NCBI GenBank assembly: GCA_944474755.1 | Contig: OX104124.1 | Location: 1,240,001-1,304,000, forward strand | Length of the DNA stretch: 64,000 nt | Source: Limnoperna fortunei | Taxonomy: Eukaryota > Mollusca > Bivalvia > Mytilida > Modiolidae | Direction of reading: 5' to 3' | Shown here: piece after piece, positions 46,296-57,444 of the stretch | Numbering within the stretch: position 1 is the stretch's first letter | Layout: each line of letters starts with the position of its first letter | The notes under the pieces: generated by a model | Database searches by the model: none | The model's input: only the letters and a program-made list of their open reading frames with translations | What the model was told of the DNA's origin: nothing | Made by a program: the position numbers and the translations under genes

Positions 46296-46884
46296 ATTTC
46301 ATTTATACTATTTATCGAGGAACCGATCATTCAAGGGGTTAAAATGGTCGTGAGTAAAAACAGACAAAATTAGTGAAAATTGTTGCAATTATTTATAATT
46401 TCTAGAATCAATTTCACTTTAAACATTTTCTCCCACGTGTTGTTTTCGTGTTGTTGTAGCTATCATTAGCAGACGGAAGTGACATCAAAAAGCCGAATGC
46501 ATACGTAGAGGAAGTAAACAAATTATTAGATCGAAAACACTATATGGTCAAAAACGCAATACGAGACGATATATTATTTTCTGGACACACAAATGTATAA
46601 TCCTATGTGGACTAGCGATTTGTGTGGACTTCAAGTCTGGGTGGACTATGGTTCTATGTGTACAACAGGTCTGGCTGTTCGATTGACAATATAGGTTTCA
46701 ATGTCCTGATTTTAAAAATCTACCGGTCACAGTTTATGATCCTTTTATTTTATGACAAATAGGCACCATACACGGATTATATACAGTTGATAATGTGTCA
46801 TGAGGCATGCTTTGCATGTAAAAGGAGTTAATATCGCAAATTTATATCAGTTTTGGGTCAAAATGTAGAGATCTTTTCTCTTGC
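46296..46884. other. Spacer; one unconvincing exon candidate
   Basis: After an AG at about 46471 an open run reads LSLADGSDIKKPNAYVEEVN, then KLLDRKHYMVK, to a stop near 46600. I do not recognise it and found no donor or partner exon. Confidence 0.2.
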
Positions 46885-47032
46885 TATAAGGTTTTAAGAG
46901 GGAAAAGAGGGATAAGTGGAAAAGGGAGGGAGAAAGGACCAGAGAGGAGGGAGAAAGGAGCACAGGGGAGGGAGAAAGGAGCTGTGGTGAGGGAGAAAGG
47001 AGCTGAGCGGAGGGAGAATGAGAAAGGTACCC
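46885..47032. repeat. Purine-rich minisatellite, 21-bp units
   Basis: GAGGGAGAAAGGAGC followed by a variable 6-base part repeats with a 21-base step at about 46966, 46987 and 47008, with looser units before. Nearly all purine on the + strand. Confidence 0.85.
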
Positions 47033-47466
47033 CCTGTCCATCCCGCAAATGTGGTTTGCGTATTTAGTTTAGTTATATCTGTTGCATTTCTGATGGAGTT
47101 TTAAGTTTTCTGTGTATTACTTATACTCCTTTGTGACAATTTGCATCATATGTGTAAAATATTTAAATGAATTTATCTTTTAATAAAGTGTTTTACCCGG
47201 TAAGGGGAGTACACTTCTGATCTGTAACCTAATTAAAACGACAAACTCCGATTTTATGAGATTTCAAATAAAATATAATATAATTACAATTTAGTGTTTC
47301 ATTTTGTTTTTTTCCCTATCAATATCTATAGAACCGCGATTCCTTTGGTACTATGTTTTGCAAATACCTACGCTTTCCTGCCTAGGTACGTTTTGAGGTC
47401 TAGATGGGTTTCTGTAACTGTTTTTTGCTGTTTTAAAAATCGTAACGATTATTTCACAGAATTATA
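47033..47466. other. No gene seen
   Basis: AT-rich spacer. Confidence 0.4.
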
Positions 47467-47618
47467 AGGATTAAACACTGTGTTTTAGGAAATTATCAAT
47501 GTGTAAACTCCGGCGACTCCCTAAACTTGACATAAAGTCATTCGGACTTTATTTAGTTTGTGAGTGAGTCGCCGAAGTTTACACATTGATAATTTCCTAA
47601 AACTCAGTGTTTAATCCT
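47467..47618. repeat. Long palindrome, 53-bp arms
   Basis: 47467-47519 and 47566-47618 are reverse complements with 2 mismatches in 53. The inner spacer (46 bases) holds a weaker nested pair (ACATAAAGTC with GACTTTATTT). Confidence 0.95.
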
Positions 47619-48869
47619 ATAGTAATTCATCTAGGTTTTTTTTCAAAGCAAAGTGTTACAGCGATAGTCGTTATCAGTTCGTGCAGATGCAGTAACTTGA
47701 GTGATACGAATTTCATTCATCTATGGGGCGTGTGAAATTAGATAAATAATACGATTAATCATGACACCGATGATAACGTAGTACTTATATCAGTTAAATT
47801 GTTCTTATTCGCGTTCGCATTAAAACACCAGACTGTTGACATTTATTGAAGTTCAAATTTATAATAAGCTTTGTCGTTTCACATGTTTTACGAGTAATTG
47901 TCCACCTAGTGTAATAGTACATTATTTCCTTACCTGAATGTTTTATTCCGAGCTTAAGCACTGCAGTTTGTCAAAAAGAAAAGTAGGACCAGCGTCTCAA
48001 AAGCGAAAGTTGAAACACCCTATGAGGTTAAAACAACCTAAGCAACCCAACACTAAGGAAGGGACACACCGATCGACGAATCAACTTTTTAGCGTGAGAA
48101 GAAGCCACAGCAGAGCACTTCATATACAGCAGGTACTAGCTTAAAGTTCCAGAGTACGAAGAACTGCCAATCCCAGCAGCTAACTATTCTGATTTATTGT
48201 GGATCACGAGTGTTCGGAACAGAAATAAGCAAAATGGGGATATATTGATTTGCCATCTCATTTGAAAACCTGTCCACAAAATCAGAGAAAGTCGTCTAAA
48301 ATTTGTTTTTGTAAATGAGGAACTCCAATCTCAGTCCACTGACAAAGCGAAGATTTCAGATATCGGTATAAGGACTGATTTTTTTTTTTTGTATCTTTAT
48401 AAGTATATTTTCTGAACGCCATCCACAAACCTTTCAAGAGCTACTTAAATATATGCTAATCAGTCATTTGGGTGGTGGGCGTTCTTTTGAAGGCTGCCCA
48501 AATGTGACGAACAATTTCGATTAAAAAAAAGACCTGATATACATTTAGTTCTTTGAGCCAAGTTGACTCCGAATTATGACTTCTGTATTTCAATCAAAAC
48601 CATTTATTTTTTTGTTAAAGATCCAAACATATCCGCACACATAAATGCTCTGAGTATAACAATAAGGGAATGTGTAGAACTTCTTGCAGTTATCAACATG
48701 TTTGTATAAATTGCTAAAACGAACACCCGTCATGCTATTGTTTAGCTCCCAATTCCGGTATGTCGCCTCGCTGAAATAATGTTCTTTCACGTTTCAGAAA
48801 TTATTCCTTTGTTTTTAGCAATTCCACTTTTACTGGACAGTATAACAGCAAGCAGCTAAGACCATGACT
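47619..48869. other. No assigned gene; basic open frame at 47938-48144
   Basis: A 68-codon frame (MFYSELKHCSLSKRKVGPAS...) is rich in Lys/Arg and followed by VPEYEELPIPAANYSDLLW in another frame. It may be decayed N-terminal sequence of the retroelement at 48870, but there is no motif to prove it. Confidence 0.25.
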
Positions 48870-49170
48870 TACTCAAACAAATATGGGAACTAGAAAGTTC
48901 CCCAGTTAAGTTAAAGGAGTTGGAGAGTTTGCTGCTGAATTATGATAAAAAGATATCTGCCAATTACATTTTAAGAGGTTTAAAGGAAGGTTTTCACTTG
49001 GGTTACTAAGATATTGCAAAACGCTTTTCTCTGCTAAAGTTCATGCTTCTGAAGTACTTGAAAAAAATATTAATGAAATAAAGCTTGGAAGGATGTTAGG
49101 TCATTTTAAAGACCAATATTTTCTAACTTAGTAATTTCTCCAATTTGCGTAAAAGGTTAATCTAATATCG
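48870..49170 (+). mobile_element. Tyrosine-recombinase-type (DIRS-like) retroelement RT N-terminus, relic
   Basis: Reads SSPVKLKELESLLLNYDKK, RGLKEGFHLGY, then in another frame AKVHASEVLEKNINEIKLGR and MLGHFKDQYF, followed by LVISPICVK. This matches the run PV....L...L..YD...L..GF..GF.L, NL.SA, V...I..EI..GR..GPF and SPIGVVPKK that begins DIRS-type RT domains. At least two frameshifts and a stop are present, and the rest of the polymerase is absent. Confidence 0.65.
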
Positions 49171-49179
49171 ATATATAGT

Positions 49180-50010
49180 CGATGTCATCGTTAGGGTACG
49201 AGCAAAACAAATGCTTTTTTCTTGGTAATATATCTGTAGCCTATGTTTGATCATTCAGAAACTTATAAATAAACCCCCAGTTACAGTTAACATTTTTTGC
49301 TATTTCACTTACTGTTGCGCAAATTGAATAGTATTATTTACAATTTATTTCTTGTAGTCAGGTAGCGTATTTACAAACTTTGGTTACACGCTGTATTTGC
49401 AGATAATGTATTGGGGGAAATGTACATTCTTGTCAGTTATTAAGAGAGTATTTAGCATTAAAAGTATATTATGTCTCGTGTATGGGACATCTTTTCAATA
49501 AAATATTATGACATTGCATGCAATTTAGTAAAGGGACAAAATAGATTCACATGTATGGCTTCATTTTTGTAATCATTGTAAAACGAATATGCAATACATA
49601 CTACTGTTGCAAACTATCAACTATTTTTTACCTTTCGCTTTCATAAATCAGGGACTCGTTCAGTATTTATGTTGTTTCGTCAATCTAATGTATTGCAATT
49701 CTATATTAAACTACACGGGCCAAAAAATATAAACACGTATTATCAATTACAAGAAAGATAACTCTAGCAAGACACTCTATCTAACGGTGTAAGACCAGCA
49801 TTTATTTCCAATAGTAACTTCAATAATTTTAATTTTTCCTATACATTTTAACTTTATTTCGAATAAAGTGTCATTCGTTTTCAAATGCGATGTCTAATTG
49901 TTCTTCATGCTTTAAAACTACCATTCTTCTTACGTTTATTGCATTTTCTTATAGACGTTAAATCTAAGATTCATATAGTTTCTATTTCAGTCCAACAAAA
50001 GTGCATATCA
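49180..50010. repeat. Non-coding duplicated block (partner 30780-31560; left edge as 27500)
   Basis: GATCATTCAGAAACTTATAA, GCAAATTGAATAGTATTATT, AGAAAGATAACTCTAGCAAG and TTCTATTTCAGTCCAACAAA follow in the same order as in the 27-31 kb region. Confidence 0.75.
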
Positions 50011-50294
50011 AGAATTGACTCTCTGTGCTTTTATGCTTAAACAAATATATATGAGGTCATAATTATTATTATTGTCTACTATTATTAGATCATTAGATTA
50101 GTATTGTATATTGATCATATATCTAAGTTAATTGTATTTAGTTCTTCTATTGTTTTTGCAAAACTGTATATGTTTATGAAAATTACCAATCCGATTGTCT
50201 CCACTCCAGTAAGTTTGTCTATATTGTTCACATTTGTTTTGAAAACTAATGCCATATATCTAGGTTTTTGTAACTTTGTATTTTGTAGTTTATC
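50011..50294. other. No gene seen
   Basis: Frames on both strands overlap here without any motif. Confidence 0.35.
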
Positions 50295-50520
50295 ATAAGT
50301 GGAGGTAATAACAAATAGCGAACACAAAGATAATTAAAAAAGACAATCAACAAAATATACGTGCAAGAAACCGGCAAACTCCAGAACCAACAACCAAACA
50401 TATAACAACTACAATAATGGACGTGACTTTGTACAAGCATTTCAACAGAAATGGGGGACTGAACCAGTTTTATGGCATGTGACACCTCCCGCTTTCATTA
50501 CTGTAGTGGGTTTGTTTGTT
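50295..50520 (-). repeat. Retroelement 3' module B, minus orientation
   Basis: AACCGGCAAACTCCAGAACC and TGACACCTCCCGCTTTCATT are reverse complements of words in 32455-32600. Confidence 0.75.
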
Positions 50521-50569
50521 GATGAAACTATTTGGATATCATACACCACTATACTAAAAGTCAGATCCC

Positions 50570-50770
50570 CGTTGAGTGTGTTTTTTTCTTTGCTTGCCTT
50601 TTTTTCTTATACCATATTGTACCTTTTTATTACGAAAATCTAGTTGAAAAAACTGTATCCACGATAACCTATCTATATTTTAAAATGCCTCTGTTGTTTA
50701 CATGTCACAAATCTACGGGAATTTTATATTGTAAGTCAGCCATGTTTTTAGGGTTACATATCTTCCTAAA
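50570..50770 (+). repeat. Dispersed repeat, copy 1 (partner 57860-58070)
   Basis: TTATTACGAAAATCTAGTTG, ACGATAACCTATCTAT, ATGCCTCTGTTGTT and AAGTCAGCCAT match the second copy in order. A run of C lies further on at 50918-50928. Confidence 0.7.
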
Positions 50771-51479
50771 TCAGAATTCACCTTTTTCACCTCTGCAACA
50801 CAGGGAAGTTTAGCTTCGCTCATATTATTGATTTGTTTGCCTCTGTGAAATATGATTAAACAAAACAAACTAATCGATCAATTGATTTAACGTTTTGGTA
50901 AGACTTCCAATTGAACCCCCCCCCCCCAAATAAAAAATACGCAATGCATTAGACTATCACAAGATACATGGAGTTCACACGGCTCGCACTTGCCCAAGGG
51001 GCAATGCATGACTGTGTCCACTGTGGGGTTCACCTGTGGCTGCCACCCAGTGCCAAATTCTTTTATTTACGCTCGAAATAATGCATTTTAGTGGGTGTTC
51101 AAATGGAAGTATTTGCAACGTTTTAATAGTATTTCATTCTTATTGAATACATTGATGTAGGTTAACTAAACTAAAAGCATAGATAATCGTTTTCATGATT
51201 TGTTTTTTTAAAGAATTTATTAAGTTATGTATATGTAATTTTGGGAATAACACATTTGTCAACCTAATTTACTTTTCGATTTCAAATTTAAATTTCGCTT
51301 AACTGTGGTCAAAAATAAGTGTGCAGAGTGTGCGACTTAATTGTCTGTGTATTAACATAATGTGAACTGATTTAGTGGGGGGAGTTACTGGGAAATCTCA
51401 AGTTTGTGTAGCAGATGTGATATTCTTAGCGTTGTGTTAAGGAGTATGGAACAGAGCGGATATGACCTCGGTTCCGGAG
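50771..51479. other. No gene seen; short GC-rich patch
   Basis: 50970-51060 is locally GC-rich (GGCTCGCACTTGCCCAAGGG, CTGTGGCTGCCACCC) against an AT-rich background. No frame or structure explains it. Confidence 0.3.
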
Positions 51480-51650
51480 ATGTATTGGGAAAGACCGCGA
51501 TACTTTTCCGCGTCATAGGCAAACATCAAAGCCTGAAAGGTTTCGAATATACAAATCTACTGCACCTAGGTTACACTTCCTTTCTAATTTAGGCCAAATT
51601 TTAATGTGTACTGAATTCAAAAATTGAGAAAACTATCTGCAATTATATTT
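51480..51650 (+). repeat. Dispersed repeat, copy 1 (partner 58110-58260)
   Basis: GACCGCGATACTTTTCC, AAGGTTTCGAATA, ACACTTCCTTTCTAATT and GGCCAAATTTTA match the second copy in order. The frame at 51404-51592 is covered by it. Confidence 0.6.
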
Positions 51651-52726
51651 TCAAATGCGGAAATGGTATCTGTAGCAATTTTTCTGAGTTTATAAAATTC
51701 ATGTATTCATTCTTCATGGCATAACAAGATGTAAAATAGTTAATTCATTTGCGTAGTATATATATGGGTTAGCATTCACTAATGAAAATAAAAGTGTGAC
51801 AAGGGAAACTTTATGTGGCAAGATGAAATAAACGGTGTCAGTACGGAGTCATGCAGTGGTGGAAGTTGAAAGAAGAATTAAGCATTTTTAATCGATTTTC
51901 AGACAACGTATATTTTTTATGATCTGTGAGTTTTGCAGTATGTAACCTTGACAAAATGTTATATTTAAAACAATGATAACAAAATACCAAATGGTATATA
52001 GATAATTTATTTTCAAATTATTAAAGACCAGTAATTGTTAATATATTATATAATCTACAATGTAAGGTTGATTATATTCAAGGAGTATAGTTCTTTTGCC
52101 TCTATCATACAATATAGAGACATAATGTATCTTATTTTCATAGGTTATCTTTCTGATTTCTCTGTTATGCAGTGTATAGATATAGGGAATATAAACCAAA
52201 TCGTATAAACATTATTGCATTGTCTTTAGTATTCAGTAATAAACAGCTGCGTGAGGACCTCATGATACACCTGTCTGAAGAGCTACACACTTCATGGATG
52301 TATTATACTATCTACATTGATGAGACATACTCACACATCTATCAATATTAACAATGTCCTAATATTTTAAGAAAATTGATGAAAGATTTTTTGAGTTTGT
52401 CTGAAACACAAAAAAATCCCCTTTTCCACAAACAAGTTACAAGTTACAAACTATAAAAATTAGAATTATATCCCCCAAATGAAGCTCTTATCTATCACAA
52501 TTAACAATTCCCCAGATTCCAAAAAATTGATGAAAAAGTTTTTGTGCAAGAGTCTGAAAGCAACACTCTCACCCCCTTCTCATGTGGTGTCCAATAAATC
52601 AGAGATTTCCACACGTAAATAAAAAACACAATAAACAATCGCGCTCATTTTTAAAAATGTGTGAATGTTTTCGCATGATACGATGGATGTAAACCATAAT
52701 ACGTACGACTTTCAATGACAGGTGTA
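51651..52726. other. No gene seen
   Basis: AT-rich; no coding frame or structure supported. Confidence 0.4.
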
Positions 52727-52805
52727 TTAATGAAGGTAATAACTAAATAACGAACATCGAGGAAACTGTCAAAAAAAGACAAAGTCTTCAAAGTCAGAGA
52801 AAAAC
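52727..52805 (-). repeat. Retroelement 3' module B fragment, minus orientation
   Basis: AATGAAGGTAATAACTAAAT, GAAACTGTCAAAAAAAGACA and AAAGTCAGAGAAA correspond to the reverse complement of 32580-32680. Confidence 0.6.
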
Positions 52806-53459
52806 ATTAAATAGGAAACATGCTTCTATTTTATAATTAAATGTACCTATAATTTAGATATACCTACAGTTTAAAATTATAAATTTTTAAGTTATTTTAT
52901 TAATAAAAATGAACTAAGTTGCTAAATATCTTTTTTGTAATTATGCGATAATTAGGAGAAAATCAAAAACATACCCGAAGACTAATTTCCAACAATCATT
53001 GCGCTCATAACACAAATCTCCTAGCTGTGGAAATGTTTTCAGAACAAATATACGGACCGTAGAACAGACGTTTAGTAAATTGATTAGTAACATAGCCAAC
53101 TTTATGCCATTATGGCACTGGTGATAGAAAATAACAATATAAAATAACAATATTAAAATATTTTTAAATAAATTCATCAATACCTCATATCTATCAAATT
53201 CACCTTATGGTATAAGGGAGATAAATCATCATTATTTGTCATATGGTAGTTTGTTTTCATGGGTAGTCAATAGCTCTATAGTCGGTGGCTATTTTTGAAA
53301 CGTAGCTCGATTTTAATACGACATCGACATTAATTGGTGAATCGATGGTCGCAAATATCCGTTTACTGGCTCTGCCTACACTAGCAGACTCAATTTCAGA
53401 CCATATAATCACCAATTGATGCCTACAAATTTTAAAATACATTACTGTTATCCTAAACG
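52806..53459. other. No gene assigned
   Basis: Minus-strand frames at 52941-53180 and 53257-53442 could be decayed LINE sequence downstream of the endonuclease relic, but no RT motif is visible. Confidence 0.3.
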
Positions 53460-54000
53460 CCTAAAACAGTAAAATCATTGCATCCTAGATTGATGTTAAC
53501 ATGAAGTTAAATTAGTGTTGCTACCAGTATCTACGGCCAAGTCGATAGCGTGTTCGATCAAGTCAAAACTACTCAACGGCGAATCAGGTTGCCTATAGAA
53601 TGTTTCAATAAAAAACGGGTCTTTTGTTCTTACGATTCTGCTTTTTTATACAGACTCTGTATAAACTGTCATGTTTTATTTAGTTTTACTTCAACCCATA
53701 CACATTCTTACCTTCGTATAATTATTTAGATCCAATCTCCTGACGGTATGAATGTGATTTTTTTCATACACGACGACTCCCCCACCGTGCCTGTCTAAAC
53801 CATGTCGTCTAAAGCGGGTGGGGGGTTGAACATTTTGTAGGGTAAAAAAATGTTCCTAAATGTTTGGGTTCAACCACATTTCAGTAAAACAAAGTATTTC
53901 GAGATTACATAATTCGGCATTTATAAAATCTAATTTCGGGACAAGGCTTTGTATATTAAAATGCATAAAGGACGTATCTTGCAATAAAAAGGGTTTTCTT
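53460..54000 (-). mobile_element. LINE AP-endonuclease domain relic, minus strand
   Basis: From 53990 downward the minus strand reads FMHFNIQSLVPKLDFINAEL, EILCFTEMWLNPNI, then RHGLDRHGGGVVVYEKN, RRLDL and FYRQPDSPLSSFDLIEHAID. These are successive blocks of the apurinic-type endonuclease that starts LINE ORF2 (N.QSL..K, TE.WL, GGGV..Y, FYRPP.S). Frameshifts separate them, and the RT that should follow is not visible. Confidence 0.8.
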
Positions 54001-54007
54001 TTCATAT

Positions 54008-54262
54008 AAAAAAATAGCAAAGTAAACCGACCGAACAACAAGAGCCAAAAGTCAAGGGACAGTTACAAACGGATATAGACAAACGCAACACAAAAACAAA
54101 AAAAACACAAAAACAGAAAGAGAGTAACCCGAACCCAATAAAAACCATGGGTGCACTCAGGTGCTCCGGACGAGTAAGCAGTGCCTGCCTCTAATTAGAC
54201 ACCCGTCGAGTTACTCATTGTCATGTCTAGGGAAAAGTCAAATCCAGGAATAGGGAAAGGTA
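54008..54262 (-). repeat. Retroelement 3' module A, minus orientation
   Basis: Begins ATAGCAAAGTAAACCGACCG and ends in the GGGAAAAGTCAAATCCAGGA word. It is the near-identical reverse complement of 19830-20066 and abuts the LINE endonuclease relic. Confidence 0.85.
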
Positions 54263-54648
54263 AAAATTAGACCTTTTCGACCGCACATGGAACCGTGTAT
54301 ATAATTACAGTATTACCAACTCCCCCACCCTTCTTCTTCTTCTTGTAGTAGTATATCCTCCACTATCTGGAGCGTTCAATATTGACAACAGTGACAAGCG
54401 GATAGGCAACTGATTTTGATTAAACATGAAGCAACGGTGTGCATGTGCAGGCTAAAACGATAAAATGCAATAAATCTTAGGTGCAAACTAGTATTATATC
54501 GGCACAAGTCCAAGGTATATAAGCTTAATCCGAATACTGGTGTGAAATGTATAGCGTTCTAAATCCACTAACTTACCACCATATAATACATGGGATCTAG
54601 GCCAATATCCACTAAAAGAGTTCGTGCAACAACACACTACATAGAGCT

Positions 54649-54680
<32 letters not shown>

Positions 54681-54949
54681 AGCGACAGTTGAATGTCTCT
54701 AGACTCTGAAGCGTTAGGATAAATTTAATTAATATATCTATATATTTGTGTTTATATACAGCACATAATATTGTATTGTTAGGTAAAGCACACAAAAAGT
54801 TTGCATCATATGGACTCATCAAAAAGAGGTCTAAAAATGACTTATTGGTTTAATAAATTAAAATTTAAAACGTGATTTAAAAAATACGATAGACCCTTCG
54901 TTGACTGATATTCACTCATCAATGAGCAAAAGATTCGATAGCACACACG
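54263..54949. other. Spacer with (TA)n run
   Basis: A TA run of about 25 bases lies at 54651-54675. Frames across it are artefacts. Confidence 0.6.
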
Positions 54950-56160
54950 TCCATTTTTCTACACCTCTCTCTGTGCCGGGCATAAATCAGCCCTCTTGAT
55001 AAAGGCTCAACTGTTGTACATTGTTTAACACTTTGGAGCATCATCGGCACTCTAAGATTTGTAACGTCTAAAATGATTTGTAGTTAACTATGTTCCCCCA
55101 ACCCTTGTATATTTCCATAGCAGTAGTTCACACACAATAGTTCCTTATTCAAAAGTTCAATAAAGGGTGTTCTCACATTTTCCAATTCTGGACATCTTAT
55201 GAGAAAGTGTTTAATATCCTTATTTTATGTTCCACATAACAGACACAAAGGGCACATCTTGTGTTGATTAAACTTGGTTTTTACATATTGTAATGTATAT
55301 ACTCCGCATAGCAGTCTAGCTTTAGCATTCGCTTTCTTTATATAAGTCTGATCCATTCCTCAATTTTGCCAGACATTATGGACTTTTCCCATTTTCATAG
55401 ACTTATAGCTAAGATATTTTACAGATGATTTTCCCTCTGCCATTTGTCGAATTTTGTCAACCCAATAGATTTCAATTTTCTTTTTAACCGTGGATTTCCA
55501 AACTTCTTTACTAGCAGTGTTTTCGATTAGATCAGAGTCCATATTATAGATATCTATTGAGGCATATATAAACCAGCTATGTGAGTTACTGTCTTTCACC
55601 AATAATTGACGGATGGCTATTTCCTTCTCAATATTATCTTGAAGAAGTGTATTTCCCAAGTTGATGAGTGTAAGATAATGGATAAAAGCTTCAGTTGGCA
55701 GCTGCCCAGCAAGGATATATACCGCAGCATCGCTGTTCGTTCTGGCAAGTTCATAATAGTTTTTAATTGCTTGTTATGAAATAAATTTAAGCCATTTATG
55801 TCCCTACTTGAAAGAACCACAGAATCTAACCCGAAAAGAAGTCTTGGACGGATATACATATTCCATAACTTGATACCTACACAAGGATTTACGCCGATGT
55901 ATCCATGCCGTCCGGCACCCATCAGTGCATATGAAGTACGTCTGGCTAACTTAATTTTATCCTTAACCAGTAGCTTTACATCATGACTACGATATATTCC
56001 TATATGAGTATATGCTCCTTAACAATTTCAAGGTTTTTTATCGTTTAAATACAGTTCATCATATACTACTGCAGACCTCTTTTGATTAAAGATTATGACT
56101 TTACTTTTGTTTTCGCTAATAAAATAGCTCTCTCTGTTGGCATAATATTCCACCACGTAT
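54950..56160 (-). mobile_element. LINE ORF2 C-terminal relic, minus strand
   Basis: From 56150 downward: ESYFISENKSKVIIFN, YTHIGIYRSHDV, LARRTSYALMGAGRHGYIGV, RPRLLFGLDSVVLSSRDING, LPERTAMLRYISLLGSCQLK, and near 55230 CPLCLLCGT...HFLIRCPEL. This is the post-RT connection, thumb-like region and C-terminal Cys/His knuckle of an animal LINE. Two overlapping open pieces (55922-55617, 55659-55360) differ by one frameshift. The clade is not determined. Confidence 0.8.
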
Positions 56161-56370
56161 ATTAAGCTTCTTCTTCTTCTTCTTGTGTATCTTTACGTCC
56201 TGTCCAGGACAACCATCCAATGGTATTGTTGAATGTTAAACAATCCTTCACCTCCTATATAACACCATCACCATTTAATTAAGTACGGATCCGATTGGAT
56301 CACTGGCATGCAGTGTTAGTTATCAAATTGGCTTGTATGTACATATCGGTATACTTTAGGGTTATATACA
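56161..56370. other. No gene seen; CTT triplet run
   Basis: A short (CTT)n tract at about 56166-56184. Confidence 0.5.
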
Positions 56371-56682
56371 TTGTGCTCAACCTTCGCACAAATAGAAGTT
56401 TCTCAATTAACAGTTAAAAGTCTAAGGACGTGTTGGTCTATAAGACTGGTTAAAAGTTCAACTCCGAAGTCTAAATGGAAAATAGATTTAAGTGATATAA
56501 TGGAAGAAAATGAAATTATGTCTTGTAAATGTGGGCTCCCGGATACAATAGAAAATATGATAGGTTGAGAGGGGAAAAATGATAAGGGGAAAATCTGTGA
56601 TGTCTGGAAGCATAACAGTTGTGCTAAATCTGAAATGATAGGCAAAACCTGGCTATGTCAAAAATATAAACCCAATGGCTAA
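56371..56682 (+). pseudogene. PHD-finger-like relic
   Basis: The frame reads MSCKCGLPDT, then a TGA where a metal ligand is expected, then KGKICDVWKHNSCA and GKTWLCQKYKPNG. The C.C, C..W.H..C and W.C...C spacing is that of a PHD zinc finger. One ligand is replaced by the stop and the last Cys is Tyr. PHD fingers occur in some CR1-type LINE ORF1 proteins as well as in chromatin readers. The LINE-rich surroundings favour a mobile origin. Confidence 0.5.
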
Positions 56683-57338
56683 GTATTTCAAATTGAAACA
56701 TTAACAGTTCCTATATTTAAAAATAATTTTGTGTGTAAAAAATAAAACTAAAATATTTATTATAAAAATTTTTTTAAATTAAATATTTAAAAAATGCTTT
56801 CAAAAAAATCAGTTGGTTTGAGTGTGGGAAACGCCATATACATTATGGCAGGCTACAGGAACTGCACAAAATCCATTTCCTACATAACGTTAATTATAGC
56901 CCAGATAGTAATTTAATTACACAATACCAATAAATTTTACCTGTGTAAACAATTTAATTAGGAGAAATCTGTTAAGTTTGATGAGTTTTTGCTCGAGAAG
57001 GATCGCTTCCGGCCAACTTTTACATACTTTGTCGTTGATCAAAATTTAAAAGTTATATAACATTTTGTAGCTAATGCTGAGGGGAACAACAGGCCCTATT
57101 CAAAATTTGACCGGGTTATGAGGTCTTTTAGACATTATAGTTCAAATTTGAAAATTCGAACTTTATGTATTAAAAAGAAAGAAGATTGTATAGAAAGCAC
57201 ACGTTTAGAATTGCGGGAAGTCCATAAACTTCACTGTTCATATTTCTAGACTGAACAAACTTGATGCAAGTTGAAAAAAAGTGTAGCCGCATTTTAAGAT
57301 TTCTACGCAATCGAATTCGTTATTATTTTATTCCAACT
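56683..57338. other. Upstream of TMEM18; no gene seen
   Basis: AT-rich spacer; no TATA box identified near the gene start. Confidence 0.4.
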
Positions 57339-57346
57339 ACTTCCGG
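57339..57346 (+). promoter_or_regulatory. ETS-type core promoter motif ACTTCCGG
   Basis: ACTTCCGG lies 42 bases before the TMEM18 start codon with no TATA box. ETS motifs at this place are common in TATA-less housekeeping promoters. Confidence 0.4.
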
Positions 57347-57387
57347 TGACATCTGTCGGTTTTAGTTTAAATGAAAATTGTTAAGAA

Positions 57388-57444
57388 ATGGAAAGGCCGA
57401 TTAGAGTTGACGAAATAGAAGGCTTGTGGACTTATCTTGCATCG
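57388..57444 (+). CDS. TMEM18: TMEM18 exon 1
   Basis: Nineteen codons, [19 protein letters not shown], ending in TCG before donor GTAGGT (phase 0). It is the divergent cytoplasmic/nuclear N-terminus. Confidence 0.8.

Noticed and set aside
46472..46600. Possible host exon
   Set aside because: An acceptor-like AG and 43 open codons exist, but no donor, partner exon or known motif was found.
53460..56160. One LINE spanning both endonuclease and C-terminal relics
   Set aside because: Both are on the minus strand, but the endonuclease lies downstream of the C-terminus, the wrong order for one element.
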